Below, in pieces: positions 62,470 to 64,000 of a stretch of DNA of 64,000 bases. The notes beneath the pieces are model-generated. The model was given only the letters and a program-made list of their open reading frames with translations, did not search any database and had not been told where the DNA came from. The stretch is taken from assembly GCF_030758455.1 (NCBI RefSeq), contig NZ_CP132353.1, positions 930,001 through 994,000 of the forward strand, read 5' to 3'. Position numbers and translations under genes: made by a program. Source of the stretch: Erwinia pyri. GTDB taxonomy: Bacteria; Pseudomonadota; Gammaproteobacteria; Enterobacterales; Enterobacteriaceae. Position 1 is the stretch's first letter; each line of letters begins with the position of its first letter.

Positions 62470-64000
62470 ATGAAATACAGGGCAGATGTGGATGGATTGC
62501 GTGCGCTGGCGGTGCTGCCGGTAATCGCCTATCACATGGGGATGGGCGGTATTCCGGGTGGGTTCACCGGCGTAGATATCTTCTTCGTGATCTCGGGCTA
62601 CCTTATTTGCGGCATTATTTACAATGGTGCTATCAGTAACTCCTTCTCCTATCTGGAATTTTACAAACGCCGCTGTCTGCGCATTTTGCCACCGCTGTTT
62701 GTGGTACTGCTGAGCACGCTGGCCTTTGGCTACTATCACCTTCTTCCGGCGCAGTTCAGCGACCTGAGCGACAGTACGCTGGCTACCTTGCTCTTCTCAT
62801 CCAATATCTTCTTCTGGAAAACCACCGGTTATTTTGCCGGACCGGCGGAGCTGAAGCCGCTGCTGCATACCTGGTCGCTGGCGGTTGAGGAGCAGTTCTA
62901 TATTATCTTCCCGGTGATACTGCTTTTCGTGGTGCGCTTTTTCCGCCAGCGTGCCACTCAGGTGATGCTGCTGATTATCGCCGTTTCCCTGCTGTTAAGC
63001 ATTTACGCCGTCACGCGTAAACCCACCTTCACTTTCTATATGCTGCCAACCCGGGCCTGGGAGCTGGCATTAGGCGGGGTTATCGCCGTCGCGGGGCTGG
63101 AAGCGAAGATGAGTAAAGTCCCGCAGGGGATCAAACACCTGATGAGCCTGGCGGGTCTGGCGCTGATCCTCTTTGGCTTTCTCTGGCTGGACACCAGTAA
63201 ACCCTTCCCGGCCTGGAATGCGCTCTGGCCCTGCCTTGGCAGCTTTCTGATTATCCTGGCGGGCCAGCAGGCGGCGGTTTCGCGCGTGCTGGCATTAAAG
63301 CCGATCGTTTATATCGGCATGATCTCCTACTGCCTTTATCTGTGGCACTGGCCGATTATCGTTTACAGCCGGATGTTCTTTAATTTCGCTCCCGGTATCC
63401 GCGAAGCGGTGATTATCGGCCTGACCTTTGGCCTGGCGATCGCTTCCCGCTACCTGATTGAGATCCCGTTCCGCTATAAGCTGGCTGTTATCAACTCAGG
63501 CAGGATTGTCACCGCCTCAGTGGTGGGACTGGTAGTGCTGGCATCCGGTGCGCTCTACAAGGGACATGTTGCTAACAACGCCGGGCAGTTCTCTGCTGAA
63601 GCGCTGGCTCTGGCCAGCTATTCTCAGTACAAAGAGATGCCGGAATTTACCTATCAGTACCGGCTGGGGCGCTGCTTTGTCGACGGCAAGAGCCAGGAAG
63701 ATAAGCCTTACGATCGCGATTACTGCCTGAAGACCTCCGCTTCCGCAAAAAATTATCTGCTGATAGGGGACAGCCATGCTGCCCATCTCTGGCGCGCGCT
63801 GAGCCTGGCGGCAGGGCAGGGGGTAAACGTGATTCAGGCAACCTCTGCCGGCTGTAAGCCTCTCTACCAGCAGGCGCTGCGTAATCCCTGCAGCGATCTG
63901 GTGGATTACCTCTACAGCTCATGGATCCCGCAGCATAAAATCGACGGCATCATTATCTCTGCCCGCTGGGCGCCGGAAGATATCGCTCCGCTTAAGGCGA
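62470..64000 (+). CDS. OatA-type membrane O-acyltransferase with SGNH domain (3' partial)
   Basis: The frame is open from the ATG at 62470 (MKYRADVDGLRALAVLPV) to the window edge, 510 residues. The N-terminal Acyltransferase_3 part has about ten hydrophobic helices, with HMGMGGIPGGFTGVDIFFVISGYL, YKRRCLRILPP and HTWSLAVEEQFY motifs (each only in part typical). A periplasmic SGNH-hydrolase-like domain begins near residue 430 with GDSHAAHLWR, where Ser435 is the likely nucleophile. Relatives O-acetylate peptidoglycan, O-antigen or exopolysaccharide; the substrate cannot be told from sequence. It follows eno, where E. coli has other genes, so it looks like a lineage-specific insertion. Confidence 0.88.
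   Translation, partial: MKYRADVDGLRALAVLPVIAYHMGMGGIPGGFTGVDIFFVISGYLICGIIYNGAISNSFSYLEFYKRRCLRILPPLFVVLLSTLAFGYYHLLPAQFSDLSDSTLATLLFSSNIFFWKTTGYFAGPAELKPLLHTWSLAVEEQFYIIFPVILLFVVRFFRQRATQVMLLIIAVSLLLSIYAVTRKPTFTFYMLPTRAWELALGGVIAVAGLEAKMSKVPQGIKHLMSLAGLALILFGFLWLDTSKPFPAWNALWPCLGSFLIILAGQQAAVSRVLALKPIVYIGMISYCLYLWHWPIIVYSRMFFNFAPGIREAVIIGLTFGLAIASRYLIEIPFRYKLAVINSGRIVTASVVGLVVLASGALYKGHVANNAGQFSAEALALASYSQYKEMPEFTYQYRLGRCFVDGKSQEDKPYDRDYCLKTSASAKNYLLIGDSHAAHLWRALSLAAGQGVNVIQATSAGCKPLYQQALRNPCSDLVDYLYSSWIPQHKIDGIIISARWAPEDIAPLKA

Overview
The window is ordinary chromosomal backbone of an enterobacterium (order Enterobacterales). Nearly every protein aligns from recall, at close to full length, with an Escherichia coli protein, and the gene order is that of the E. 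coli 63-64 min region. The GC-rich coding sequence, the E. coli-like order and several lineage differences (no fucose genes, no sdaCB, no mazEF, all galactarate/glucarate genes in one place) suggest an Erwinia/Pantoea-type genome. That genus-level placement is inference. I saw no prophage, insertion sequence, CRISPR array or integron.

Left part (1-13.7 kb): the 3' part of aas and lplT (lysophospholipid salvage), then tas, ygdR, ygdQ and mutH on the minus strand. A 686-bp gene-free region follows with perfect DnaA boxes, at the position of the E. coli DARS2 DnaA-reactivation locus. Then rppH-ptsP (mRNA 5' pyrophosphohydrolase and nitrogen-PTS enzyme I), lgt-thyA (lipoprotein maturation, dTMP synthesis) and a tightly overlapping cluster of pilin-like genes, ppdA-ppdB-ygdB-ppdC.

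Middle part (13.7-42.4 kb): recC-ptrA-recB-recD (RecBCD plus a periplasmic protease gene), argA behind tandem ARG boxes, amiC, three initiator tRNA genes, mltA, tcdA, csdE-csdA, ygdI, the sRNA gene gcvB divergent from gcvA, ygdD-rlmM, xni, ppnN, queF, syd, the sRNA gene csrB with GacA/UvrY-like sites upstream, and yqcC-truC-yqcA.

Right part (42.4-64 kb): garD is divergent from gudP-gudX-gudD-garL-garR-garK, a complete route from galactarate/D-glucarate to pyruvate and 2-phosphoglycerate with a CRP-like site between the two arms. Next come barA (the sensor kinase that acts through UvrY on csrB), rlmD-relA-mazG, pyrG and eno, and finally a truncated membrane O-acyltransferase of the OatA type that is not part of the E. 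coli order here.

No clearly new system was found. The best second-look items are non-coding: the DARS2-like region, the short csrB, gcvB, the ppnN leader palindrome and an octamer repeat beside tcdA. Next are the consolidated aldarate locus and the acyltransferase after eno.
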